Of a stretch of 64,000 bases of DNA, positions 19,501 to 28,072 are shown one piece after another. Below the pieces are notes generated by a model that did not search any database, was not told the origin of the DNA, and saw only the letters and a list, made by a program, of their open reading frames with translations. The stretch comes from Chthoniobacterales bacterium (lineage in GTDB: Bacteria > Verrucomicrobiota > Verrucomicrobiia > Chthoniobacterales > UBA10450). Every line of letters starts with the position of its first letter. Position 1 is the stretch's first letter. The position numbers and the translations under genes are program-made. The stretch covers positions 103,120 through 167,119 of the forward strand of contig DATENU010000007.1 of the NCBI GenBank assembly GCA_035274845.1, given 5' to 3'.

Positions 19501-19625
19501 CGACCAATAATCTTGAGTCGGGCATCGCCGCCACGCTCTCGCCCGGTTTGTACACCGCGCTGCTCTCCGGAGTGAGCAACGGCACAGGTGTGGGCGTCGT
19601 GGAAATTTACCACCGCGGCCAGTGA
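16536..19625 (+). CDS. Secreted PQQ-like propeller / Ig-like protein with shared A/B tail
   Basis: The start at ATG 16536 (MKRSFWK) gives a proper signal peptide. The frame extends upstream to 16485 but adds an unlikely Arg/Pro-rich prefix. The product is 1029 residues. Residues about 30-520 resemble a quinoprotein/WD-type propeller of the outer-membrane-assembly BamB kind (FAGNPQHTSIY, then repeated GxxYxxD and LxxGxIY strands). Two Ig-like repeat domains follow (about 522-631 and 632-726; TATVTPVPSG, VTATYQSD). A Thr-Pro linker leads to modules A (768-895) and B (897-1029), ending VVEIYHRGQ. No PQQ- or metal-binding residues can be assigned. It is likely an extracellular binding protein. 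About 450 bases of linker plus module A are nearly identical to those of the gene at 22072. Confidence 0.88.
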   Translation: MKRSFWKIWICSLFSLGALIYWAHAKSGGAIDAPEQSQSVPTFAGNPQHTSIYQPAAQNLNRIIWSTDIDFHNSFTGAHYSPPLITAANTVLVPIKTATDGFQITAFTSSGASIYTVTTDYVLPTHGWIPTYNPVVTTGSFGTRLYYAGRGGTIYHIDNPDSAAHGPAVQEVFYTTLANYQANAAAYNAAIFVNTPITADSSGNIFFGFRVQGTAPAPISSTQSGFARIDPNGNGTYVLTGATINNSAFNRDNHNSAPALSNDETTLYVVVKQSSTGAGYLVGLNSTTLATKYQVHLRDPRDGGEAGITDDSTSSATVGPDGDVFFGLFGTPGDGSRGFLLHFTGDLATEKPPGAFGWDYTCAIVPSSMVPSYQGTSSYLIFAKYNNYAFDDGDGVNRIALLDPNDTQLDFHPSAFGLVEMREVLTVTGPTPDPGALSTQFPYAVREWCINTAAVNPATNSIFTPSEDGYIYRWDLATNSLSQGLKLTQGIGEPYVPTVIGPGGIIYTLNGGTMFALGNVNGVGVVVTSSMPDVRTVVVGQSLTFTATVTNTGTPGPTPTGSVTFQDLTYQGTTAVTTTLGTVSLSGGQAAITTSSLTAGSGFLGNHLITATYNGDANFSSGSARLVQKVHPSASATSLTSSPNPSNAGQSVTFTATVTPVPSGSTARTGMVTFQEGNTVLAQVPLNASGTCSFSTSSLSPGSHSVTATYQSDTFFALSTGSTVQQVGPGSSATPTPTATATPVPTTTPQPSTTPTPTPSGTPGPASQAVNLSTRMRVLTGNNVGIGGFIITGTGTKNVLIRAVGPSLSQFGVPDPLADPVLELHGPGAFVTVNNDNWMDDPVQRALIEATGLQPTNNVESAIYATLDPGEYTAIISGKNNTTGVGLIEVYDVAAGDPSMLGNISTRAFVSTGSDIVIAGFILGGTNTGPDRVVIRGLGPSLTGSGISDPLANPTLELRDSNGALLLANNDWQDNAGQAAELIAAGLAPTNNLESGIAATLSPGLYTALLSGVSNGTGVGVVEIYHRGQ

Positions 19626-19660
19626 CGGCGGAGTGCGGACGGAGCTCGATAAAAAGGGTG

Positions 19661-19688
19661 TGTTCAATCCGCGCAGTTTCCCTATAAT
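19661..19688 (+). promoter_or_regulatory. Promoter with TATAAT 8 bases before the ATG
   Basis: TGTTCA (19661-19666), a 16-base spacer, then a perfect TATAAT (19683-19688). The ATG is at 19697, so transcription would begin at or 1-3 bases before the start codon, giving a leaderless mRNA. The paralogue at 22072 has the same arrangement. Confidence 0.6.
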
Positions 19689-19696
19689 AATGGCCG

Positions 19697-22000
19697 ATGC
19701 GTAAAATCACGTCACTGACTTTCCTGCTTTTTTTTGGCGTGCTTGCTCCTGGTTGGGCTCAAACCATTCAGCCCACACCGTGGCCGACCGAGCCACTCGA
19801 GAAATATGAGGATGCGCCGCGCTACATCATGCGCACCGGTTCCTCGCCGCGCATGATTTCGCAGTTCGGCGGTTTCATGAGTTACCAGGTCAACATCGGG
19901 CCGACGGGCGAGAATATTGTCGGCGACGCCGCCAACGAGCCGTCCATAACCATGGACCCCACCAATCCTTCCAAGATGTCGATCGGCTGGCGGCAGTTTG
20001 ACACCGTGACTAACAATTTCCGCAGAGGGGGCTTCGCTTACACGACCGACGGCGGGGTGTCCTGGACTTTCCCCGGCTCTCTCAGCAACGTTTTTCGGAG
20101 CGACCCGGTATTGTTCTCCACCGAGACCGGGACCTTTTTTTATCTAAGCCTCATCTCGGGACTTCAGGACGACATCTGGCGATCGCTCAACGGCGGCCAA
20201 TCTTGGACTCGCATCGCTCCCGCCACCGGAGGCGACAAGCAATGGTTCACCATCGACAACAACACCAACAGCTCCGGGCATGGCTTTCAGTACCAATTCT
20301 GGACAAGCGGCGCCAGCAGCTTCGACACGCGGCAATTCACTCGTTCGATTGATGGCGGGTTGACCTGGATGGACCCCATTAACCTACCAAATACTCCCGC
20401 CTTCGGGACCTTGGATGTCGACAGCAGCGGCAACCTCTTTCTCGGCGGCTTTAACCCGAACGCGCAAACTTTCTGGTGCCTTCGATCGAGCGACGCAAAA
20501 AATTCGAAGGTCGTGCCCACTTTCGATCAGGTCACACAGGTCGACCTCGGGGGAGTACTCGACATTAACCGGTTTATCAATCCGGTTGGGATTGTCGGAC
20601 AGTCTTTCCTCGCCATCGATCACTCGGGCGGCAGCACGAATAACAATATCTACATGGTAGCCAGTGTGACTTTTGGAAACACCGTCCACGCCAGCGACGT
20701 CATGTTCGCCAAGAGCACCGATGGCGGCCAGACCTTTAGCGCTCCACGGCGGATCAATACCAACCCGGCTAACCCCAACAAATGGCATTGGTTCGGCACC
20801 ATGGCCGTCGCACCCAACGGACGCATCGATGTGGTTTGGCTCGATAGTCGCAATGCGGCCAATGACACCGACTCGCAATTGTTCTATTCCTACAGCTCCG
20901 ACGGCGGCGATACCTGGTCGCCCGACATTGCCGTGAGCAATCCGTTCAATCCGTTTCTCGGTTATCCCAATCAAAACAAGATCGGTGACTACATGACGAT
21001 CGTTTCCGATAACGGAGGCGGTAACGTGGCCTATCCCGCGACGTTCAATCAGGAGCAGGACGTCTATTATGTCCGCGTCGATCCCACGTTGGTCCCGACC
21101 CCAACGCCGACACCTTCACCCACTCCGACAGCGACTCCGGTTGCGACCACACCGCCTCCGCCCACCGCTACTCCGACACCTACGGCGTCGGCAACGCCCG
21201 GCGCGGCGTCTCAGGCGGTTAACCTCTCCACCCGGATGCGGATCCTGACCGGCGACAACGTGGGCATCGGCGGCTTCATTATCACCGGCACCGGGACCAA
21301 ACATGTCCTGATCCGGGCCATCGGACCGTCGCTCAGCCAGTTTGGCGTTCCCAATCCGCTGGCCGATCCTGTGCTCGAACTCCATGGCACGGGCGCCTTC
21401 GTTACGATCAACAACGACGACTGGAAGGATGATCCGGCCCAGCGGCCGCTAATCGAAGCGACCGGCCTTCAGCCGACCAACGACTTCGAATCGGCGATCG
21501 AGGCGAGGCTGGATCCCGGCCAGTACACCGCTGTCGTAACTGGGAAGAACAACACCACCGGTGTCGGCCTGATCGAAGTTTACGATCTCGCCGCCGGCGA
21601 CTCATCAAAGCTCGCTAACATCAGCACGCGCGCGTTCGTGAGCACCGGTAACGACATTGTCATCGCCGGTTTCATTCTTGGAGGCAACAACAGCGCCTCG
21701 GATCGCGTGATTATCCGTGGGATCGGTCCGAGTCTGGCTTCATCGGGCGTGACCAATCCATTGGCTAATCCCATCCTGGAGCTTCGTGACAGCAATGGAT
21801 CGCTCATCTTCGCGAATAACGACTGGCAGGAGAATTCTGATCAAGCCTCGCAACTGATCAGCGCCGGCCTCGCGCCGACGAATAATCTGGAATCGGGCAT
21901 TGCCGCGACGTTGCCGCCGGGCTTGTACACCGCGCTGCTTTCCGGAGTAAACAACGGCACTGGCGTTGGGGTCGTGGAAATTTACGATCGCGGACCGTGA
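19697..22000 (+). CDS. Secreted sialidase-like Asp-box propeller protein with shared A/B tail
   Basis: The product is 767 residues with signal peptide 1-22 (cleavage after GWAQ). Residues about 40-465 form a sialidase-superfamily propeller with at least five Asp-box turns (TTDGGVSW, SLNGGQSW, SIDGGLTW, STDGGQTF, SSDGGDTW). The catalytic Arg triad and the Tyr/Glu nucleophile pair of true sialidases cannot be identified, so hydrolytic activity is not supported. A Thr-Pro linker (465-508) precedes modules A (510-636) and B (638-767). Its immediate neighbour at 22072 is a tandem duplicate with the same signal peptide start (MRKI), the EKYEDAPR segment and propeller, extended by PD40 blades. Confidence 0.9.
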   Translation: MRKITSLTFLLFFGVLAPGWAQTIQPTPWPTEPLEKYEDAPRYIMRTGSSPRMISQFGGFMSYQVNIGPTGENIVGDAANEPSITMDPTNPSKMSIGWRQFDTVTNNFRRGGFAYTTDGGVSWTFPGSLSNVFRSDPVLFSTETGTFFYLSLISGLQDDIWRSLNGGQSWTRIAPATGGDKQWFTIDNNTNSSGHGFQYQFWTSGASSFDTRQFTRSIDGGLTWMDPINLPNTPAFGTLDVDSSGNLFLGGFNPNAQTFWCLRSSDAKNSKVVPTFDQVTQVDLGGVLDINRFINPVGIVGQSFLAIDHSGGSTNNNIYMVASVTFGNTVHASDVMFAKSTDGGQTFSAPRRINTNPANPNKWHWFGTMAVAPNGRIDVVWLDSRNAANDTDSQLFYSYSSDGGDTWSPDIAVSNPFNPFLGYPNQNKIGDYMTIVSDNGGGNVAYPATFNQEQDVYYVRVDPTLVPTPTPTPSPTPTATPVATTPPPPTATPTPTASATPGAASQAVNLSTRMRILTGDNVGIGGFIITGTGTKHVLIRAIGPSLSQFGVPNPLADPVLELHGTGAFVTINNDDWKDDPAQRPLIEATGLQPTNDFESAIEARLDPGQYTAVVTGKNNTTGVGLIEVYDLAAGDSSKLANISTRAFVSTGNDIVIAGFILGGNNSASDRVIIRGIGPSLASSGVTNPLANPILELRDSNGSLIFANNDWQENSDQASQLISAGLAPTNNLESGIAATLPPGLYTALLSGVNNGTGVGVVEIYDRGP

Positions 22001-22035
22001 CGCTTGAGTGCGGACGCCCTCGACAAAAACGAGTC

Positions 22036-22063
22036 TGTTCATCCGCTCAGCTCGCCCTATAAT
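22036..22063 (+). promoter_or_regulatory. Promoter with TATAAT 8 bases before the ATG
   Basis: TGTTCA (22036-22041), 16 bases, then TATAAT (22058-22063), with the ATG at 22072. Boxes and spacing match the promoter of the upstream paralogue, which suggests the promoter was duplicated with the gene. The predicted transcript is leaderless. Confidence 0.6.
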
Positions 22064-22071
22064 GATGGGCG

Positions 22072-25000
22072 ATGCGTAAAATCGGTTCGCTGATTTTCCT
22101 GCTTTTTCCCGGTCTGTTTGCCCTCGCCTTGGGTCAGACTCCGCAGGCCAAACCGCTGCCGGCCGAGGAGCTCGAGAAATACGAGGATGCTCCACGGTTT
22201 ATCTTTCGGACCGATACTTCGCCGCGCAGGATTTCGGTGCACGGCCCCTTCGCAAGTCATCAGGTAAATCTCGATGGGAAAGAAATGAACATCGTTGGCG
22301 ATGCCGCAAACGAGCCGTCGATAACGGTCGACCCATCCAACCCAGCCAGGATGTCGATCGGTTGGCGACAGTTTGATAGTGTGGCCTCCAACTTCCGGAA
22401 GGGTGGCTGGGCCTATACCGCCAACGGCGGCATATCCTGGTCCTTTCCCGGCTCGCTCAGCTCCGTTTTTCGAAGCGACCCGGTATTGTTCTCCACCGAC
22501 ACAGGAGCCTTCTTTTACCTAAGTCTGCTCTCGGGCTTCCAGGACGACATCTGGCGTTCGCTTAACTCCGGCCAGACCTGGACAAGGTTGACTACCAACG
22601 CCACCGGTGGCGACAAGCAATGGTTAACGATCGATAACACCACCAGCTCCGGCCGCGGTTTTCAGTATCAATCCTGGAGCACGGGGGGAAACAATTACGG
22701 TGGCCGGCAGTTCAGCCGTTCGATTGATGGCGGCGTCACCTGGCTGGATCCGGTCTTCATTCCCAACAGTCCCTCCTGGGGGACCCTCGATGTGGCGTCG
22801 AACGGCGATCTCTTTATCGGCGGGGTAAACCTGGCCAACGGCAGTTTCTGGTGTGTGCGCTCGACGGACGCCAGGAATAGCAAGGCGGTTCCAACCTTTG
22901 ATCGAAGCACTGCGGTAAATATGGGCGGTGGGGTCGGATTCAGCCAGGCGATCAACCCGGAAGGCCTGGTCGGGCAGGTGTTTCTCGCGGTGGACCGTTC
23001 CGGCACGAGCACGAATAACAATATCTATATGGCCGCGAGTTTGTTGACCGGTCAATCGGCTAGCGACGTTATGTTCGCCAAGAGCACGGATGGCGGACAG
23101 ACCTTTAGCGCTCCGCGGCGGATCAACGACGATCCCGTTAATCCCAACAAATGGCACTGGCTCGGAACGCTCTCGGTCGCGCCGAATGGACGGATCGATG
23201 CGGTTTGGCTCGACACTCGCAACGCCGCGAACAATACCGATTCGCAGCTCTTTTATTCCTTCAGCCTGGATGGAGGCGATACCTGGTCGGCCAACGTAGC
23301 GGTGAGTGAACCGTTCAATCCCTTCCTCGGTTATCCCAATCAAAACAAGATGGGTGACTACATCACGATCGTTTCCGACAATACCGGAGGCAACGTCGCT
23401 TACGCCGCAACCTTTAATCTCGAGGAGGACATTTACTATGTTCGCGTCGATCCAGTCAGAGGTTCACCGCCTGGAAATGGCAGGATCGCCTTCGAAAGCA
23501 GTCGCTTGAGCGGAGATACCGCACGAGACATCTTCGTGATGGAGGCGGATGGGGCGAACGCTACCAACCTCACGTCCAACCAATCTTATAATCTTTTCGC
23601 CGACTGGTCGCCTGACGGGACCAAGATCGCATTTTCGAGCGATCGGTCGGGCGATTTCGAAATCTACCTGATGAATGCGGATGGCTCGAATCCGGTCCGC
23701 CTCACGAACAACCCCGCGGAAGACCAGCGGCCTCGCTGGTCGCCCGACGGGACAAAGTTCGCCTTTTACAGTGACCGCGACAATAACGCCGGCCATTTCG
23801 AGGTTTACGTCATGAATGTCGACGGATCTCAGCCGACGCGTCTCACGAATACAATGGGAGTAGATTATGAGCCCACCTGGTCTCCCGATGGCCGGAAAAT
23901 CGTCTTTACGAGCTTCCGCGATGGCAACAGCGAGGTTTACGTGATGGATGCGGACGGCTCGAACCAGATGAACCTGACGAACAGACCAGGTGGAGGCGAT
24001 CGCCAACCCGCCTGGTCTCCTGACGGCTCGAAGATCGCGTTCTCGAGCACCCGCAGCGGCAGCGGTGTTTTTGTGATGAATCCGGACGGCTCGAATGTGG
24101 TTCAGTTGACGCAGTCTGGCAGTAATTTTGCCGACGGCGACGCGGCGTGGTCGCCCGATAGCACCAGGATCGCGTTTGACCGGACGCTGGGAGGCCTGGG
24201 CGGGAACGGCGAGACCTTTGTGATGAACGCAGATGGATCGAATCAGACCAATATCACGAATGATCCCGCATTAGACATAAGGCCAAGTTGGCAGCGCATC
24301 GCGAGTTCTCCAACTCCAACTCCGACACCCACTCCTACCGCGACAGCGACTCCGGTCCCGACCACCACTCCGCAGCCCAGCACCACCCCGACGCCTACGC
24401 CTTCGGGCACGCCCGGTCCCGCATCCCAGGCTGTCAACCTCTCGACCCGGATGCGGGTTTTGACCGACGACAACGTGGGCATCGGAGGATTCATCATCAC
24501 CGGAACCGGAACCAAACATGTGCTGATCCGCGCCGTCGGCCCTTCGCTCAGCCAGTTTGGTGTTCCCGATCCGCTGGCCGATCCCGTGCTCGAGCTGCAT
24601 GGACCTGGCGCTTTCGTGACGGTTAACAACGACAACTGGATGGACGACCCAGTCCAGCGGGCGCTGATCGAGGGCACCGGTCTCCAGCCGACCAACAACG
24701 TTGAGTCGGCGATCTATGCCACGCTCGATCCCGGAGAGTACACGGCGATCATCAGCGGGAAGAACAACACCACCGGTGTCGGCCTGATCGAAGTTTACGA
24801 TGTTGCCGCCGGCGACGCATCGAAGCTCGCTAACATCAGCACGCGCGCGTTCGTCAGCACTGGCAACGACATTGTCATCGCCGGTTTCATTCTTGGAGGG
24901 AACAACAGCGGCTCGGACCGGGTGATCATTCGTGGGATCGGTCCAAGTCTGGCTTCATCGGGCGTGACCAATCCGCTGGCAAATCCGACTCTGGAGCTTC

Positions 25001-25215
25001 GTGACAGCAATGGATCGCTCATCTTCGCCAATAATGACTGGCAGGAGAATTCTGATCAAGCCGCGCAACTGATCAGCGCCGGCCTCGCGCCAACGAATAA
25101 TCTGGAATCGGGCATTGCCGCAACGTTACCGCCGGGACTTTATACCGCACTCCTGGCAGGCCTGAACAACGGCACTGGTGTCGGCCTGGTTGAAGTTTAC
25201 GACAGGGGCCCGTAA
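22072..25215 (+). CDS. Secreted sialidase-like plus PD40 propeller protein with shared A/B tail
   Basis: The product is 1047 residues with signal peptide 1-21. A sialidase-like Asp-box propeller (about 35-462) is homologous to that of the preceding gene. It is followed by six PD40/TolB-type blades (465-743; WSPDGTKIAF five times and a closing SWQRI), a Thr-Pro linker and modules A (786-914) and B (916-1047). The tail is a mosaic. Linker plus module A match the gene at 16536 almost base for base, while module B matches the gene at 19697. Two propellers in one chain suggest an extracellular scaffold or binding protein, and no catalytic residues can be assigned. Confidence 0.9.
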   Translation: MRKIGSLIFLLFPGLFALALGQTPQAKPLPAEELEKYEDAPRFIFRTDTSPRRISVHGPFASHQVNLDGKEMNIVGDAANEPSITVDPSNPARMSIGWRQFDSVASNFRKGGWAYTANGGISWSFPGSLSSVFRSDPVLFSTDTGAFFYLSLLSGFQDDIWRSLNSGQTWTRLTTNATGGDKQWLTIDNTTSSGRGFQYQSWSTGGNNYGGRQFSRSIDGGVTWLDPVFIPNSPSWGTLDVASNGDLFIGGVNLANGSFWCVRSTDARNSKAVPTFDRSTAVNMGGGVGFSQAINPEGLVGQVFLAVDRSGTSTNNNIYMAASLLTGQSASDVMFAKSTDGGQTFSAPRRINDDPVNPNKWHWLGTLSVAPNGRIDAVWLDTRNAANNTDSQLFYSFSLDGGDTWSANVAVSEPFNPFLGYPNQNKMGDYITIVSDNTGGNVAYAATFNLEEDIYYVRVDPVRGSPPGNGRIAFESSRLSGDTARDIFVMEADGANATNLTSNQSYNLFADWSPDGTKIAFSSDRSGDFEIYLMNADGSNPVRLTNNPAEDQRPRWSPDGTKFAFYSDRDNNAGHFEVYVMNVDGSQPTRLTNTMGVDYEPTWSPDGRKIVFTSFRDGNSEVYVMDADGSNQMNLTNRPGGGDRQPAWSPDGSKIAFSSTRSGSGVFVMNPDGSNVVQLTQSGSNFADGDAAWSPDSTRIAFDRTLGGLGGNGETFVMNADGSNQTNITNDPALDIRPSWQRIASSPTPTPTPTPTATATPVPTTTPQPSTTPTPTPSGTPGPASQAVNLSTRMRVLTDDNVGIGGFIITGTGTKHVLIRAVGPSLSQFGVPDPLADPVLELHGPGAFVTVNNDNWMDDPVQRALIEGTGLQPTNNVESAIYATLDPGEYTAIISGKNNTTGVGLIEVYDVAAGDASKLANISTRAFVSTGNDIVIAGFILGGNNSGSDRVIIRGIGPSLASSGVTNPLANPTLELRDSNGSLIFANNDWQENSDQAAQLISAGLAPTNNLESGIAATLPPGLYTALLAGLNNGTGVGLVEVYDRGP

Positions 25216-25245
25216 TTCGTCTTCACCGTTCGGCGGATTTGGAGC

Positions 25246-25275
25246 TTGCCCAGGACGACACGCCCGACCTATGAA
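25246..25275 (+). promoter_or_regulatory. Candidate promoter TTGCCC-N18-TATGAA
   Basis: TTGCCC (25246-25251), 18 bases, TATGAA (25270-25275), 41 bases before the ATG at 25317. The same boxes, spacing and surrounding sequence (GATTTGGAGCTTGCCC) recur upstream of the paralogue at 30452. Confidence 0.5.
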
Positions 25276-25316
25276 TTGATCCGCCCGGAGCACTCTAATC
25301 GAGAGAAGTTCGGACC

Positions 25317-28061
25317 ATGTTTAGGAAAATTCTAAGCCGCGGCACGCTCCTGTTGCTTCTTTTTCTGGGGAACCAGGCCGGAAAGTCTGCGTCGCCATCG
25401 GGGCCGGGTGCACCGGAGGTTTTCAATCCCGGTCCTGATGCCATCGCAGGCAACATGGAAGATTTGGCCTCCTTCGGAATCGACGGGACCCAACAGGGCC
25501 TGGCGATAGGAATAACGACCTGCAACGCCGGAGATACGTTCGTCAATTTTTTCCCGATGCCGAACCCAAATCATCCGGCGGTTGCCCAGAATCTTTATCG
25601 CATGAGCGGGAATAGCGACCGCTTCGAGCAAATCGGCCAGTCGTGGGTAAAGCATACGTTTGGAGCGAAACAAGCCTATGCGTGTTTTGAGTGCATGCCC
25701 GGTGGAGACCTCCACCACCTGGGGGTGGGATGTTCGGACACTTATCTTGCTTTTCAAAGTTCCGAGCAGAGCGACCTGGGGTCACGCGCCTGGATCAATC
25801 CCTTTACCGGCGCCTTTACCTCGACGGCAAACGATCACACTGGCCACAATCACACCGCCACGTCGCATATGATTCTGACAGAATCGAACGACCTGAACAC
25901 CGCTCTGAATCCTGGCGCGACCTATTATGCTGAATTGCTCTACGTCACTTCAGATGAGTATGCCTGGTGCCAGGCCCATCCCGGCGAATGCAACATGTCC
26001 AACAACGCATCGTACCGGCAATACAACGTCACCGGGACCTCGAGTTTCACTTTTTCACCCGCCGCTGCCACCGTCCGAATGAGCCCTGCGATTTCCGCCT
26101 GGACAGGAGCGACCGTCATCCCGATCGAACCCGCCCCGGGAGTCGATGGGCGCGCGTTCCTTGCCTATAAAGTCTCGGGGCCGGTCGGCGGAGTCTACCA
26201 TTACGAATACGCCATTTATAACCAAAACCTCGATCGAGGAATTTCCTATTTCCGTGTGCCTCTGGGCGGATGTGGCAACCTGGTGGACAATATCGGGTTT
26301 CACGCCCCCCTAAATCATCCAGGATTTCCTAATGATGGAACCGGAGGCGCGGGATTTAGCAATACCCCATGGTTGGCAGCTCAAACTATCGCCGACGTGG
26401 TTTTTTCAACGGAGTCCTTTGCCCAGAACCCAAATGCGAACGCCATTCGCTGGGGAACGTTATACAATTTCCGTTTTGATTCCGGATGGCCGCCCATACC
26501 GAAGGACGCGACGGTCGGCTTTTTCAAGACCGCCGACCAAATCACCGTCTCGGTTCTGGGCCCAAATACCTGTAACGCGCCGACGCCCTCCAGGACTCCC
26601 ACTCCGAGTCCGACCCCGACTCCGACTCCAAGCCCCCTGCCTACCGCGACCCCGTGTCCTAACGCTTCCATAACGAATTCTGAAAACTTCGATCAGGTTA
26701 TACATCCGGCGCTGCCGGCTGACTGGGTGGCGACGAATACGCAAGGTCCGGCGCCGGTCTGGGTGACTTCGAACAGTGGCGTGCCAACGCCTCCCTCCGA
26801 TTCATTCCCAAACGCGGCTTTCGTCGATGATCCAAGCGTGGTTAGCGACAAAAGCCTCCAATCACGAACTATTCATTTTTTTGGGAATCCCGGGACCGCG
26901 CAATTGACCTTCCGCCACAATTTCGATTTCGAACCCGGTCACGACGGGGGCGTGTTGGAGGTCATGACGGAAACGGGTGCGTTTGAAGACATCATCGCTG
27001 CGGGGGGCAGTTTCGTCACAGGCGGCTACAACTCGAGGATTTTCAGCGCATCCAATCCCCTCGATGGTCGCCAGGCGTGGAGCGGAGGCTCAGGCGGATT
27101 TATTACGACTAAAATAAACCTCGCCTATTTCGGACAGGTCGTCCTGCGGTGGCGTATGGGCAGCGATGCCGGCGTCGCTGGTGTGGGTTGGCGCGTCGAC
27201 AGCATCTCTATCACCGAGTGCCCAAAGCCAACCCCTTCCCCGGCACCAACTCCAACTCCAACGCCCGGCACAACGTCCCAGGCCGTCAACCTTTCGAGTC
27301 GGCTGCGAGTCCTGACCGGCGATAACGTGGGCATCGGCGGATTCATCGTTACCGGCGCTGTCCCGAAGCATGTGCTCTTGCGCGGGATTGGACCTTCCCT
27401 TGCTGCTTTTGGAGTTGCCAATCCTCTGGCCAACCCAACGCTTGATCTGCGCGATTCGAGCGGTGTCCGCATCCTGGCGAACAATGACTGGCGAGATACA
27501 CAGGAGGCCGACATCCTGGCGACTGGCCTTCAGCCGACAAATAATCTGGAAGCCGCGATTGTCGAGGCCCTGGCCCCCGGGAGCTATACCGTCATCCTCC
27601 GTGGGATGGGCATGACCAGCGGCGTCGGCTTGGTGGAGATTTACGATCTCGACCAGGGAGTCGACGCGAAACTGGCTAACCTGAGCACGCGCGCCTTTGT
27701 CGATACCGGCGACAACCTTGTGATCGCCGGCTTCATTCTCGGGAACAACGGCGGCTCGGACCGGGTCGTGGTCCGCGGCATCGGCCCCAGCCTGGGCGCA
27801 TTCGGAGTGCCCAATCCCTTGGCTAATCCGAAGCTGGAGCTTCGCGACGGCAACGGAGCTCTTCTTCGCGCGAACAATGACTGGCAGGACGATCCGGCTC
27901 AGGCAGCGGAACTTGTCAACGCGGGGCTGGCGCCGACAAATAATCTCGAGTCGGGCATCGCCGCCACGCTCGCGCCGGGCTTGTACACCGCGCTGCTTTC
28001 CGGAGTAAACAACGGCACCGGCATTGGCCTGGTCGAAATTTACGATCGCGGAGCGCCGTAG
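25317..28061 (+). CDS. Secreted protein with unrecognised N-terminal domain, MAM-like domain and shared A/B tail
   Basis: The product is 914 residues with signal peptide 1-24. Residues about 30-420 form a domain I do not recognise, shared with the gene at 30452. It includes paired Cys residues (CFECMPGGD, CSDTY), a His-rich DHTGHNHTATSH segment, DEYAWCQAHPGECNM and GFHAPLNHPGFPNDG. The spaced His/Asp/Cys could bind metal, but that is inference. A Thr-Pro linker leads to a MAM/cleaved-adhesin-like jelly roll (450-640; FRHNFDFE, GWRVDSI), similar to that in the gene at 6028, then modules A (655-781) and B (783-914). The next gene starts 11 bases after the stop, so the two are probably co-transcribed. 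Confidence 0.87.
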   Translation: MFRKILSRGTLLLLLFLGNQAGKSASPSGPGAPEVFNPGPDAIAGNMEDLASFGIDGTQQGLAIGITTCNAGDTFVNFFPMPNPNHPAVAQNLYRMSGNSDRFEQIGQSWVKHTFGAKQAYACFECMPGGDLHHLGVGCSDTYLAFQSSEQSDLGSRAWINPFTGAFTSTANDHTGHNHTATSHMILTESNDLNTALNPGATYYAELLYVTSDEYAWCQAHPGECNMSNNASYRQYNVTGTSSFTFSPAAATVRMSPAISAWTGATVIPIEPAPGVDGRAFLAYKVSGPVGGVYHYEYAIYNQNLDRGISYFRVPLGGCGNLVDNIGFHAPLNHPGFPNDGTGGAGFSNTPWLAAQTIADVVFSTESFAQNPNANAIRWGTLYNFRFDSGWPPIPKDATVGFFKTADQITVSVLGPNTCNAPTPSRTPTPSPTPTPTPSPLPTATPCPNASITNSENFDQVIHPALPADWVATNTQGPAPVWVTSNSGVPTPPSDSFPNAAFVDDPSVVSDKSLQSRTIHFFGNPGTAQLTFRHNFDFEPGHDGGVLEVMTETGAFEDIIAAGGSFVTGGYNSRIFSASNPLDGRQAWSGGSGGFITTKINLAYFGQVVLRWRMGSDAGVAGVGWRVDSISITECPKPTPSPAPTPTPTPGTTSQAVNLSSRLRVLTGDNVGIGGFIVTGAVPKHVLLRGIGPSLAAFGVANPLANPTLDLRDSSGVRILANNDWRDTQEADILATGLQPTNNLEAAIVEALAPGSYTVILRGMGMTSGVGLVEIYDLDQGVDAKLANLSTRAFVDTGDNLVIAGFILGNNGGSDRVVVRGIGPSLGAFGVPNPLANPKLELRDGNGALLRANNDWQDDPAQAAELVNAGLAPTNNLESGIAATLAPGLYTALLSGVNNGTGIGLVEIYDRGAP

Positions 28062-28072
28062 GCGGGCATCCC

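Noticed and set aside
19697..25215. Calling the two Asp-box genes true sialidases
   Set aside because: Asp-boxes are present but the Arg triad and Tyr/Glu catalytic pair are not identifiable, so only the fold is claimed.
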